From positions 1 to 34,710 of the forward strand of contig RFGT01000121.1 of NCBI GenBank assembly GCA_003696975.1: a stretch of DNA of 34,710 nucleotides. Reading direction: 5' to 3'. The first letter of the stretch is position 1. Each line of letters begins with the position of its first letter. A model generated the notes under the pieces. It saw nothing but the letters and a program-made list of their open reading frames with translations. It did not search any database and had not been told where the DNA came from. This document shows, piece by piece, positions 25,238 to 32,095 of this stretch. This DNA is from Nitrospirota bacterium (lineage in GTDB: Bacteria; Nitrospirota; Nitrospiria; Nitrospirales; UBA8639). Position numbers and translations under genes: made by a program.

Positions 25238-26413
25238 TCACCACCCGATGCGTTTGAGCCGTTCCACGGCTTCTGCCAATCGTTCCGTAGAGGTGGTCAA
25301 GGTCATCCGAATGTAGCCTTCTCCAGCCTCGCCAAATCCATTACCAGGAGTCGCCACAATTCCTGCCTGTTCTAGCAAATGCGCTGCAAATGAGGTTGAG
25401 GTGTACCCCGGTGGAACGTGGATCCATACATAAAATGCTGCATCCGGAGGATTCACTTCCAAACCCAGATCTTTGAGGCCTGGAACGAGCACATCTCGGC
25501 GTTCTTGGTAAACATGTCGTATCCCTTCGGTGAGTTGTTCATGGGCATCCAACGCCGCAATACCTGCTTCCTGAATCGCCTGAAACACCCCGGAGTCGAT
25601 ATTGCTTTTGACCTTTCCCAGCCCTGCGATGATCTCTCGCCGGCCCACCGCGAACCCAATGCGCCAGCCCGTCATATTGAACGTTTTCGACAAGGAGTGA
25701 AACTCAATGCCCACCTCCCGCGCCCCTGGCACTTCCAGGAAACTCGGCGGCTGCTTCTGGTCATAATAAATCTCCGAGTAAGCGGCATCATGGCAGACAA
25801 TGACTTGATGGGCTTGAGCAAATTCCACGACCTGATGGAAAAACTCTTTGCTCGCCACCGCGGCGGTTGGATTGTTGGGTGAATTGAGAAACATCAGTTT
25901 TGCTCGATCCGCGACATCTCTTGGAATAGCCTGCAGGTCCGGCAAAAATCCATTCTGTTTGAGAAGCGGCATGGGAATAGGGATTCCCCCGGCAAAACTC
26001 GCTCCCACTGGATAGACGGGATATCCCGGGCTCGGGACCAGGACAATGTCTCCCGGATCAACAAAGGCCAATGGAATATGGCCGATCCCTTCCTTCGAAC
26101 CAATTAAGGTCAGCACCTCTGTGGCGGGGTCTACTTCCACCCCAAAGCGCCGGTGATACCACCGTGCAACGGCCGTGCGAAATGAAAGGAGTCCATCATA
26201 TGAAGGATATTGATGATTTTGGGGGTCACGGGCTGCCTGTGCGAGGCGATCTATAATGAGAGAAGGGGTGGGCAAATCAGGATCCCCCACTCCCAGGTTG
26301 ATGATATCCATACCCTTGGCAATCGCCTGTTGTTTCAACTCATCAATCGCCGCAAAGAGATACGGTGGTAATGTCCGAATGCGCTCGGCATAGGTAATAG
26401 GGAATCCACTCAT
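25238..26413 (-). CDS. dapL: LL-diaminopimelate aminotransferase
   Basis: DapL converts tetrahydrodipicolinate directly to LL-diaminopimelate, bypassing the succinylase steps. The 391-residue class I/II aminotransferase has the N-terminal INLGVGDPDLPTP, SPGYPVYP, NSPNNPT and the pyridoxal lysine in SLSKTFNMTGWRIGF (Lys243). The family form resembles DapL from Nitrospira and Geobacter-like bacteria. General aspartate aminotransferase is the alternative. With asd in the window, a role in lysine and cell-wall diaminopimelate synthesis is likely. GGAG lies 9 nt before the ATG. Confidence 0.85.
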   Translation of the reverse strand: MSGFPITYAERIRTLPPYLFAAIDELKQQAIAKGMDIINLGVGDPDLPTPSLIIDRLAQAARDPQNHQYPSYDGLLSFRTAVARWYHRRFGVEVDPATEVLTLIGSKEGIGHIPLAFVDPGDIVLVPSPGYPVYPVGASFAGGIPIPMPLLKQNGFLPDLQAIPRDVADRAKLMFLNSPNNPTAAVASKEFFHQVVEFAQAHQVIVCHDAAYSEIYYDQKQPPSFLEVPGAREVGIEFHSLSKTFNMTGWRIGFAVGRREIIAGLGKVKSNIDSGVFQAIQEAGIAALDAHEQLTEGIRHVYQERRDVLVPGLKDLGLEVNPPDAAFYVWIHVPPGYTSTSFAAHLLEQAGIVATPGNGFGEAGEGYIRMTLTTSTERLAEAVERLKRIGW

Positions 26414-26554
26414 TCGTGGCCGCTCCTTTCTTCCGTCACACTCGCATCAAATCCTGTCCTGTGATCGTCCTACATCCATGTGGTGGCGCCACCTTACTGC
26501 ATGGGCTTTCACTGAATCAAGAAGATGAGATTCCCAGGGGCCGGCTAGGGATGA

Positions 26555-27235
26555 TCAGCAGGCCGTCAGATGTGCAATCAATTGATCGGCATAAGCATGG
26601 GATTGTGGAAGAACGCGAGGAACATTTTGAAGCACCGACTCCCTCGTCATCCCCGCGCGACGGAGATCATCGGAACAGGCACGGCAAAGAGCCTCGATTT
26701 CCACGATGCCGATTTCCAAATGAAAGAGCAAGCCATAAGCATGGGTTCCCGCCCGAAAGGCCTGTACGGGATACAGTTCAGACGAGGCCAGGCAGACAGC
26801 CCCATTAGGGAGATTCATGCCCTCGCCGTGCCACTGAAATGCGTCGAAGGTGGGTAAAAACTTCTGAAAGACAGGGTCCGTCTTCCCACCATCACACACC
26901 TGGATAGGGACAGGCCCAATCTCCAAGGAAGGGCCAGGGGCCACCTGTGCGCCTAGAGCTTTTGCGAGAAGCTGCGCTCCGAGACACACGCCCAAGATCG
27001 GCCGCTTCCGCTCGACACATGCCCGAATGAACGCAATCTCTTCAGCCAGCCACCTCTCAGGATCATTTGCTGACATAGGCCCCCCCATAATGACGAGCAC
27101 ATCAGGAGGATCCTGGGGAACTCCCTCTTGCGGGACCAGACAGATCTGAACCTGATAGTCCCGACGCATGAGCGCAGACCGAAAGACTCCCGGCCCTTCA
27201 AACGCCACGTGTTGAAGGCAGAGTGCACGTTTCAT
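26555..27235 (-). CDS. Class I glutamine amidotransferase-like protein (GMP synthase-type domain)
   Basis: This stand-alone amidotransferase domain of 226 residues has the nucleophile elbow GVCLGAQ (Cys84) and the catalytic pair FHLE (His172, Glu174), with VIMGGPMSAND before them. It thus has the whole triad. There is no synthetase domain, so its acceptor is unknown. Such proteins are often labelled GMP synthase-like or gamma-glutamyl peptidase-like. It is followed after 53 nt upstream by the methyltransferase gene on the same strand. The gap to dapL (26414-26554) holds a 12-bp palindrome GGTGGCGCCACC. Confidence 0.85.
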   Translation of the reverse strand: MKRALCLQHVAFEGPGVFRSALMRRDYQVQICLVPQEGVPQDPPDVLVIMGGPMSANDPERWLAEEIAFIRACVERKRPILGVCLGAQLLAKALGAQVAPGPSLEIGPVPIQVCDGGKTDPVFQKFLPTFDAFQWHGEGMNLPNGAVCLASSELYPVQAFRAGTHAYGLLFHLEIGIVEIEALCRACSDDLRRAGMTRESVLQNVPRVLPQSHAYADQLIAHLTAC

Positions 27236-27288
27236 GAGGATTCCGGATTGCGGCTAGCCTGTGCGACTCGCTGTACAGACGGTAGGAA

Positions 27289-27966
27289 TTAGCCCGACTG
27301 ATGTGTCTGCGAATTGTGCTGGCAGCTATTCTTGACATTGACGCATTCCACCAACTGCCAGAACCGAAAAGGGTTCATCTTTTCCTTTCGCTCCACATGG
27401 AGCGTCGTGCCTTCGAGTACCGAATTCAAGGAAAGATCGGTTCGGAATCCCATGCGCATACACATGGGAGAAATCACTTTTTCAACAGCGGCGATGAACT
27501 TGTTGCCGTTACTGAAGTGATTGAGCATCACGATACGGCCTCCTGGCCGGCACACCCGGATCATTTCCGAGATCACAGCCCGATAGTCTGGCACAGCCGT
27601 CACCACATACGCCGCCATCACAATATCGAAAGAGTCATCAGCAAATTCCATATGCCCGGCATCCATCCGGTAGAGCTGCACGTGATCCAGACCATGTTCC
27701 TCGATTCGTTGCTGCGCCTTTTTGAGCATCCCCTCGGACAGGTCGATGCCTACCACCTGACAATGCCGGGGATAGAGGGGAAGCGCCATTCCTGTGCCTA
27801 CTCCCACTTCAAGTACCCGATCGTGTGGAGCGATGGGCAATCCCCGAACCGCTAATTCTCGTGATTGATGAAAGACTCGTCCAAAGGTTTGATCATACAC
27901 CGCGGCATAGTTGGTGTACACGCGTTCCAGTTTTTCCAGGTTCATGACATGTCCGTTCTGCGGCAT
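27289..27966 (-). CDS. SAM-dependent methyltransferase, probable phospholipid N-methyltransferase (PmtA-like)
   Basis: I start at ATG 27966, with GGAGG 6 nt upstream, giving 225 residues; the track extension is unsupported. The Rossmann SAM site is VLEVGVGTG (about 51-59), with GIDLSEGML after strand 2, and VMAAYVVTAVPDYRAVISEMIRVCRPGGRIVMLNHF in the core. This wording is close to Rhodobacter-type phosphatidylethanolamine N-methyltransferases, which are UbiE-like soluble enzymes. Psd and PssA in the same window would make the substrate. Generic UbiE/COQ5 methyltransferase is the alternative. The C-terminal tail with CVNVKNSC is unusual. Confidence 0.72.
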   Translation of the reverse strand: MPQNGHVMNLEKLERVYTNYAAVYDQTFGRVFHQSRELAVRGLPIAPHDRVLEVGVGTGMALPLYPRHCQVVGIDLSEGMLKKAQQRIEEHGLDHVQLYRMDAGHMEFADDSFDIVMAAYVVTAVPDYRAVISEMIRVCRPGGRIVMLNHFSNGNKFIAAVEKVISPMCMRMGFRTDLSLNSVLEGTTLHVERKEKMNPFRFWQLVECVNVKNSCQHNSQTHQSG

Positions 27967-28048
27967 TTCGTCCCTCCACACACATTCAATTGTCCCACAC
28001 ATTTGAGTGAGGCTTCCAGTCAAGGTTAAAATATCACCACTACTGCGG

Positions 28049-28137
28049 ATTCACGGTGAATGAGGCGGGGAACCCGAACTTGCGTCAATCCAAAAATGGG
28101 AGAGCCCACCTAAAGAAAAAGCGGCGCTACTGTAGCG
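28049..28137. other. Hairpin-rich intergenic stretch, unassigned
   Basis: Three inverted repeats occur within 89 bases: ATTCAC-G-GTGAAT (28049-28061), TGGG-AGAG-CCCA (28097-28108) and CGCTA-CTG-TAGCG (28125-28137). The intervening GGGGAACCC looks riboswitch-like, but I found no match to a class I can name. It lies upstream of the promoter of the secreted protein and between divergent genes, so it could be an RNA gene, an operator cluster or nothing. The rest of 27967-28214 shows nothing I can assign. Confidence 0.3.
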
Positions 28138-28214
28138 AAGTTAGAAAAGAGAGTCAACAGGTTGCTCAGTATTTTCGCTAATGGCCGGCTGTGCCTATGT
28201 CCTTGGGTTGGGGA

Positions 28215-28243
28215 TTGCAAAGGGGTAGTTCGCCACTTACAAT
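28215..28243 (+). promoter_or_regulatory. Promoter of the secreted unknown gene
   Basis: TTGCAA (28215-28220), a 17-nt spacer and TACAAT (28238-28243) match sigma70 well. A start near 28250 leaves a leader of about 85 nt. The track start at 28191 lies upstream of this promoter and is excluded. Confidence 0.65.
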
Positions 28244-28334
28244 CCGCTCGTATAACGGAAAAACAGCGAGCAGCCTGCAGGCAGTCCATTCTGCCCGGAG
28301 CTTGTCGCTAATTCACACTACAAGGAGAAGCACC

Positions 28335-29009
28335 ATGAAGGGAAGAGTCGCGCATCCTCGGAATTCTCTCATCTACCGCATTGTGGTCGGCGTGCTGTTC
28401 CTAGGCGTAGGGGGAATCGGGCCCTTACCAGCTTGGGGCATTCAAGTCAATTTGACCCTTGAGGAGGCGAAGCAGATTCTGGCCTCAGGTCGCGAGCCGA
28501 TGGAAAAAGCTAAAGGCCTTGAGGATGTGGCGCGAATCTTTAAAGCCTCTGAAAAACCCTTTCGTGTCGGTGCCGATCCTGAGCAAGAGCGATGCGGTAC
28601 CAGCGCAATTCTGAAAACCAAGCATTATTGGCTCGAATATTTTGGCCGTCGGGAAGCTGCAGAATCGAAACGGCAGAACCGGACCATTCGAATGCCCGAG
28701 GACAAAATCCGTGATATCTTGGCCATGCCGAATTTGGAAATTGAATTGTGGTTATGCGGGCAAGAAGAATTTTTTGCCGAGGGAGTCGATGTGGCGCTTC
28801 AACAGGGTTCCCGGAATATTATGCCGGTGGACAAAGGGAAACCTAGCCGCGGACGAAGAATTCCTGGGTCAGATTCCGATTATGTCTCCCGATTCTCAGC
28901 TCGTTTCGCCTACGACGACTTCGATCCCAACGCAAAAACGAACATTGTCGTCTTTTTCCCGGATGGAAAATTGATCACGTTGGAAGCCGATTTTTCGAAG
29001 ATCCAATAA
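28335..29009 (+). CDS. Unknown secreted protein, 224 residues
   Basis: I do not recognise the family. ATG 28335 has AAGGAG 7 nt upstream. The N-terminus is a signal peptide: basic MKGRVAHPRNSLIYR, a hydrophobic stretch and a likely cut after PAWG (about residue 35). The mature part begins VNLTLEEAKQILASGREPMEKA and has two cysteines (in RCGTS and WLCGQ) that could pair in the periplasm. It ends with a strand-rich FAYDDFDPNAKTNIVVFFPDGK region. No lipobox, heme site or enzyme motif is visible. It has its own promoter and stands alone, facing the convergent ABC exporter gene. The 102-nt gap has a weak CTTATC/GATAAG stem without a T-run. Confidence 0.75.
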   Translation: MKGRVAHPRNSLIYRIVVGVLFLGVGGIGPLPAWGIQVNLTLEEAKQILASGREPMEKAKGLEDVARIFKASEKPFRVGADPEQERCGTSAILKTKHYWLEYFGRREAAESKRQNRTIRMPEDKIRDILAMPNLEIELWLCGQEEFFAEGVDVALQQGSRNIMPVDKGKPSRGRRIPGSDSDYVSRFSARFAYDDFDPNAKTNIVVFFPDGKLITLEADFSKIQ

Positions 29010-29111
29010 AATAACGCCTTGGGAAGTCCGCACGCTCTCGTGGCTTCTCTTCTCTTATCCCTGGCCTCTCCTGAGATAAGCGGCAGGGGGAACGGAACTG
29101 CGCGAGACGGT

Positions 29112-30845
29112 TTAGCTCACATCCAATTCAGCCAATCGCAACGTATACAAGTGATGATACAGCCCACCACGCCGTATGAGCTCCGCATGAGTTCCCTCTT
29201 CCACGATCCGACCTCGATGCAAGACGAGAATCCGGTTCGCTTCTTGAACTGTCGTAAGACGATGGGCAATGACGAGCGTCGTGCGTCCTGTCATGAGGCG
29301 TCTCAATGCCTGGTACACGAAAAATTCCGATTCCACATCCAGCGCAGAGGTGGCTTCATCTAAGATGAGGAGGCGAGGTTGCTTGAGAATGGCTCGAGCA
29401 ATGGCGATACGCTGACGCTGCCCACCAGACAAGGCAATCCCCCTTTCTCCCACGCGAGTGTCGTATCCATCGGGCAGCGCAACAATAAAATCATGAGCAT
29501 GCGCAGCCTGGCTGGCTGCGATTACTTCTTCCGCGGTGGCCGAAAGACGCCCATAGCGAATATTATCAAAGATTGTCCCCCCAAACAGCATTGTCTCTTG
29601 AGGAACAAGGGCAATTTGCTGGTAGAGACTCTCCAGTGTGACCAACCGCAAGTCGTGCCCGTCAATGCAAATATTCCCGGCAAGGGGGTCGTAAAATCGG
29701 TGGAGCAGATTGGCGATCGTAGTTTTCCCTGCTCCGGTTGGCCCTACTAATGCCACTATTTCTCCAGGTTCAATTTCAAACGAAAGGTCAGTAAGGATGG
29801 GATGCCGAGAGTCATAGGCAAAATGAACATGTGAGAACTGGACATGACCTTTCACAATGGGCAGAGGATACGCCTGAGGATGGTTGGTGACGTCCGGTTG
29901 CAGGTCCAGCAATTCACACACTCGATGCATGGCTCCCTGGGCTTCTTTGATCTGAGAAAATACCCTGGCGGCTGAACCGAACGGGCCGATTAAGATACCG
30001 GCGAACAGGGCAAATGCCAGCAACTCTCCTGGGCTCATGGTGGACTCAATAACCTGCATGCCTCCATACCAGAGCACTGCCGCTGCCATGGTGAGAGTTA
30101 ATAGCGTGATAGTCGGAATGAAAATTGCTAGTACGGCTGCTCGGCGCAGTGCGGTGGCAACCACGGCTTGCAAGGCCCCTGCAAATCGGCGCTGTTCCCA
30201 TTCGGTTTGTACAAAAGATTTCACCACCCGAATGCCTGACACCACCTCCTCGATAACCGTCGTCAGCGTGGCCGTGTGATCCTGCGTTTGAGTGGAGAGG
30301 GCTTTCAACCGCCGGCCAAAAAAGCGAGCCACGAGCGCCAGCACAGGGAGCAGCAGCAAAATAAGGCCACAGAGTTGCCAATTCATGTAAAGTAGAAAGC
30401 CGACTCCTCCAAGGAATGTCACGAGATGCTTGGCCGAATTCATAGGCAGTTCACTCGTCAGCGTCTGCATGGCATTGATGTCATTCATCAGTCGTGAGAG
30501 AATTTCGCCGGTTCGTCTCGTCGCAAAAAAGCGCAGCGAGAGCGTCTGGAGATGCGCAAATACATGAGATCGGAAATCGGCCATGATGTGCTGGGAAACT
30601 CTGGTGGATAGATACGTCTGGCCCATTGACAACACACTCTGTGCGACCGCCACGCCTACAAAGGTGAGCAAGGTTTCAGTCATCATCTGCTGTTGGCGCT
30701 GAACTGTGATAATGTCCCAGAGTTGGCCGGCGAGGCGGATCAGAATCAAGTTCAATGCGGCCACAGCCATGACCATGAGACCCGCGGTGACCAAGGCGGG
30801 AATGTGCGGACGAATAAAGGGAGCGAGACGCTGCCACAACGTCAT
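29112..30845 (-). CDS. ABC exporter, fused membrane and ATPase domains (MsbA-like)
   Basis: This 577-residue half-transporter would act as a homodimer. Residues 1-310 form the six-helix exporter domain, with the coupling region FFATRRTGEILSRLMNDI. The nucleotide-binding domain has Walker A GPTGAGKTT, signature LSGGQRQRIAIARA, Walker B LLILDEATS and the switch His in VIAHRLTT. The type is lipid or multidrug exporter. A lipid A flippase (MsbA) role is possible, but no lipid A genes adjoin it. No Shine-Dalgarno is clear at the ATG. It follows the small genes at 30961-31305 after a 115-nt gap that shows nothing I can assign. Confidence 0.92.
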   Translation of the reverse strand: MTLWQRLAPFIRPHIPALVTAGLMVMAVAALNLILIRLAGQLWDIITVQRQQQMMTETLLTFVGVAVAQSVLSMGQTYLSTRVSQHIMADFRSHVFAHLQTLSLRFFATRRTGEILSRLMNDINAMQTLTSELPMNSAKHLVTFLGGVGFLLYMNWQLCGLILLLLPVLALVARFFGRRLKALSTQTQDHTATLTTVIEEVVSGIRVVKSFVQTEWEQRRFAGALQAVVATALRRAAVLAIFIPTITLLTLTMAAAVLWYGGMQVIESTMSPGELLAFALFAGILIGPFGSAARVFSQIKEAQGAMHRVCELLDLQPDVTNHPQAYPLPIVKGHVQFSHVHFAYDSRHPILTDLSFEIEPGEIVALVGPTGAGKTTIANLLHRFYDPLAGNICIDGHDLRLVTLESLYQQIALVPQETMLFGGTIFDNIRYGRLSATAEEVIAASQAAHAHDFIVALPDGYDTRVGERGIALSGGQRQRIAIARAILKQPRLLILDEATSALDVESEFFVYQALRRLMTGRTTLVIAHRLTTVQEANRILVLHRGRIVEEGTHAELIRRGGLYHHLYTLRLAELDVS

Positions 30846-30960
30846 GGGTCACATAAGAAGGAAATCCTTCCCGAACAAGGACCTTGGGGATCAAGGGATT
30901 TTGGGACTACATCCACTCGGACAGGAGGGCCTGAAAGAGAAAAAAATAATCGATGGAGGA

Positions 30961-31182
30961 TCATTCAAGCTGTGTCACAGATTCAATCATGTTTTTGTTT
31001 AAGGCCACAAAGTCAGCTTGTTCTTTTCCATCAATCACCACATCTGTTAAGGTGATAAAAAACACCGCCTCGTCGTTAAATAAATCCGAGACCCGATTGC
31101 GCATGGAGGGGATAAAGAGATTCCCTGTATACGTACTCAATGCGGTCCGAACGCGAATCCTTGCGCGTTTACCCAAATGCAT
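30961..31182 (-). CDS. Small conserved-looking protein, 73 residues (DUF6812-like)
   Basis: ATG 31182 has GAGG 7 nt upstream. The protein reads as one compact beta-rich unit: RARIRVRTALSTYTGNLFIP, then RVSDLFNDEAVFFITLTDVVI and DFVALNKNMIESV. I recall this pattern from small proteins of unknown function labelled DUF6812; the name is from memory. No signal peptide is present. It lies 27 nt downstream of the bS22-like gene, so the two probably share a message. Function unknown. Confidence 0.75.
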   Translation of the reverse strand: MHLGKRARIRVRTALSTYTGNLFIPSMRNRVSDLFNDEAVFFITLTDVVIDGKEQADFVALNKNMIESVTQLE

Positions 31183-31209
31183 CGTTCCACCTCACTTGTG
31201 GTGTGACCG

Positions 31210-31305
31210 CTAGTTTCGTCGTCTTGCAAATTTCATCCGCCGGCGCAGCTTTTTGTGTTTGTGTTTACGCATCTTTTTCCGCCGCTTCTTGACAACACTT
31301 GACAT
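31210..31305 (-). CDS. 31-residue AURKAIP1/COX24-domain (bS22-like) ribosomal small protein, missed by ORF track
   Basis: The translation begins MSSVVKKRRKKMRKHKHKKL and ends KFARRRN. It is almost entirely Lys, Arg and His, with the KKRRKKMRKHKHKKLRRR core of the COX24/mS38 family. In bacteria this short form is the ribosomal protein bS22, seen near the decoding region in some phyla. AAGGA lies 7 nt before the ATG. The reading frame is short enough to have escaped the ORF track. A promoter-like pair lies about 130 nt upstream. Ribosomal location is inferred from the family. Confidence 0.88.
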   Translation of the reverse strand: MSSVVKKRRKKMRKHKHKKLRRRMKFARRRN

Positions 31306-31435
31306 GCTTTGTCCTTTCAGTCCATCTCCTTTTCATGAATGAACACTCTGAAGAACGCCGATGCCCACACTCGGACCACAGATCTTCCTCCCTCCATAGA
31401 AGATTGGAGATGCGGGCATGAGAGGGAGCGTGTCA

Positions 31436-31465
31436 CTGGTAGCACAGGCTCACAAGACGTGTCAA
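31436..31465 (-). promoter_or_regulatory. Candidate promoter for the bS22-like gene
   Basis: On the minus strand a perfect TTGACA (31465-31460), an 18-nt spacer and TACCAG (31441-31436) occur, the latter preceded by TG-C as in an extended -10. The leader would be about 124 nt and contains a CTCCCTC/GAGGGAG stem. The -10 is weak, so this is tentative. Confidence 0.42.
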
Positions 31466-31522
31466 GAAAATGCTCTTCGGCATAAAAGCCTTCATCGGCC
31501 TTCGGCCATTCTCGAACTTCTC

Positions 31523-31553
31523 TTGACCATATCTGCATTTTTCTCGCTATAAT
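31523..31553 (+). promoter_or_regulatory. Promoter of the small lipoprotein gene
   Basis: TTGACC (31523-31528) and a perfect TATAAT (31548-31553) are separated by 19 nt, slightly long. The track's ATG at 31552 is made by the last bases of the -10 itself, so it cannot be in the message. Confidence 0.58.
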
Positions 31554-31566
31554 GAAGATTCATACA

Positions 31567-32046
31567 ATGAGTAGGGGCCATCATGTCAGTACCGCATACG
31601 GAAGCGTCACGTGGATGGGGCTTATGGTCTTCTTTCTCACCGCGTGTACCTCCACACCTCCACGTTACCCTGAAGATCATGCTCGATTCGAGCGAATCGT
31701 TGAAGCGGTCGAGACCTTACGCCGAGCCTACGAGCAACGAGACGAGGCCGCCATCCACGACTTAGCCTTGCCTCTCCAAGAGGTCGAGCAACTCGAGCAA
31801 GAAATCGCCCGCGACTTTTCCACATTTTCAACCATTACCCTGACCTGGGCCATCGACCGGATTACCATCAAAGGAGATTTGATTTTTGTGGCCATCCACT
31901 GGGACGGGATATGGAATCGGCCTGCCGCCAAGCAACCGATCCACGAGGCAGGCCATGGGATACTCATTTGGAGCGGGACTCAGGTAATCCTGTGGGCGGG
32001 TGTCGAAGGCGATGTTCCCTTCGGTATCGCCGATCGACTGTCATGA
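31567..32046 (+). CDS. Small putative lipoprotein, unknown function
   Basis: I place the start at ATG 31567, just after the predicted transcription start, giving 159 residues and a nearly leaderless message; ATG 31615 is a shorter alternative. The N-terminus (MSRGHH ..., hydrophobic VTWMGLMVFFLTAC) ends in the lipobox LTAC, so the mature protein begins CTSTPPRYP. A charged helical segment follows (ARFERIVEAVETLRRAYEQRDEAA type), then a beta-rich end with WDGIWNRP and GILIWSGTQVILWAG, reminiscent of NTF2-like or DUF4440-type folds. That fold guess is weak. It ends 49 nt before nadB. Confidence 0.7.
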   Translation: MSRGHHVSTAYGSVTWMGLMVFFLTACTSTPPRYPEDHARFERIVEAVETLRRAYEQRDEAAIHDLALPLQEVEQLEQEIARDFSTFSTITLTWAIDRITIKGDLIFVAIHWDGIWNRPAAKQPIHEAGHGILIWSGTQVILWAGVEGDVPFGIADRLS

Positions 32047-32095
32047 TCTCCGAGCGAGACGGCACCATAGCGGATTATTGCACGTAAACGATCGT

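Noticed and set aside
26482-26493. Perfect 12-bp palindrome GGTGGCGCCACC upstream of dapL
   Set aside because: It is a single copy with no known operator match and no clear promoter placed around it; recorded only as an observation.
28049-28137. Resemblance to a c-di-AMP (ydaO) riboswitch through GGGGAACCC and GGTGAAT
   Set aside because: The invariant CAGCTAAC-type segment of that class is missing and the order of elements does not fit.
31317-31538. 73-codon minus-strand ORF upstream of the bS22-like gene
   Set aside because: No Shine-Dalgarno, no recognisable protein pattern, and it spans the divergent promoter region.
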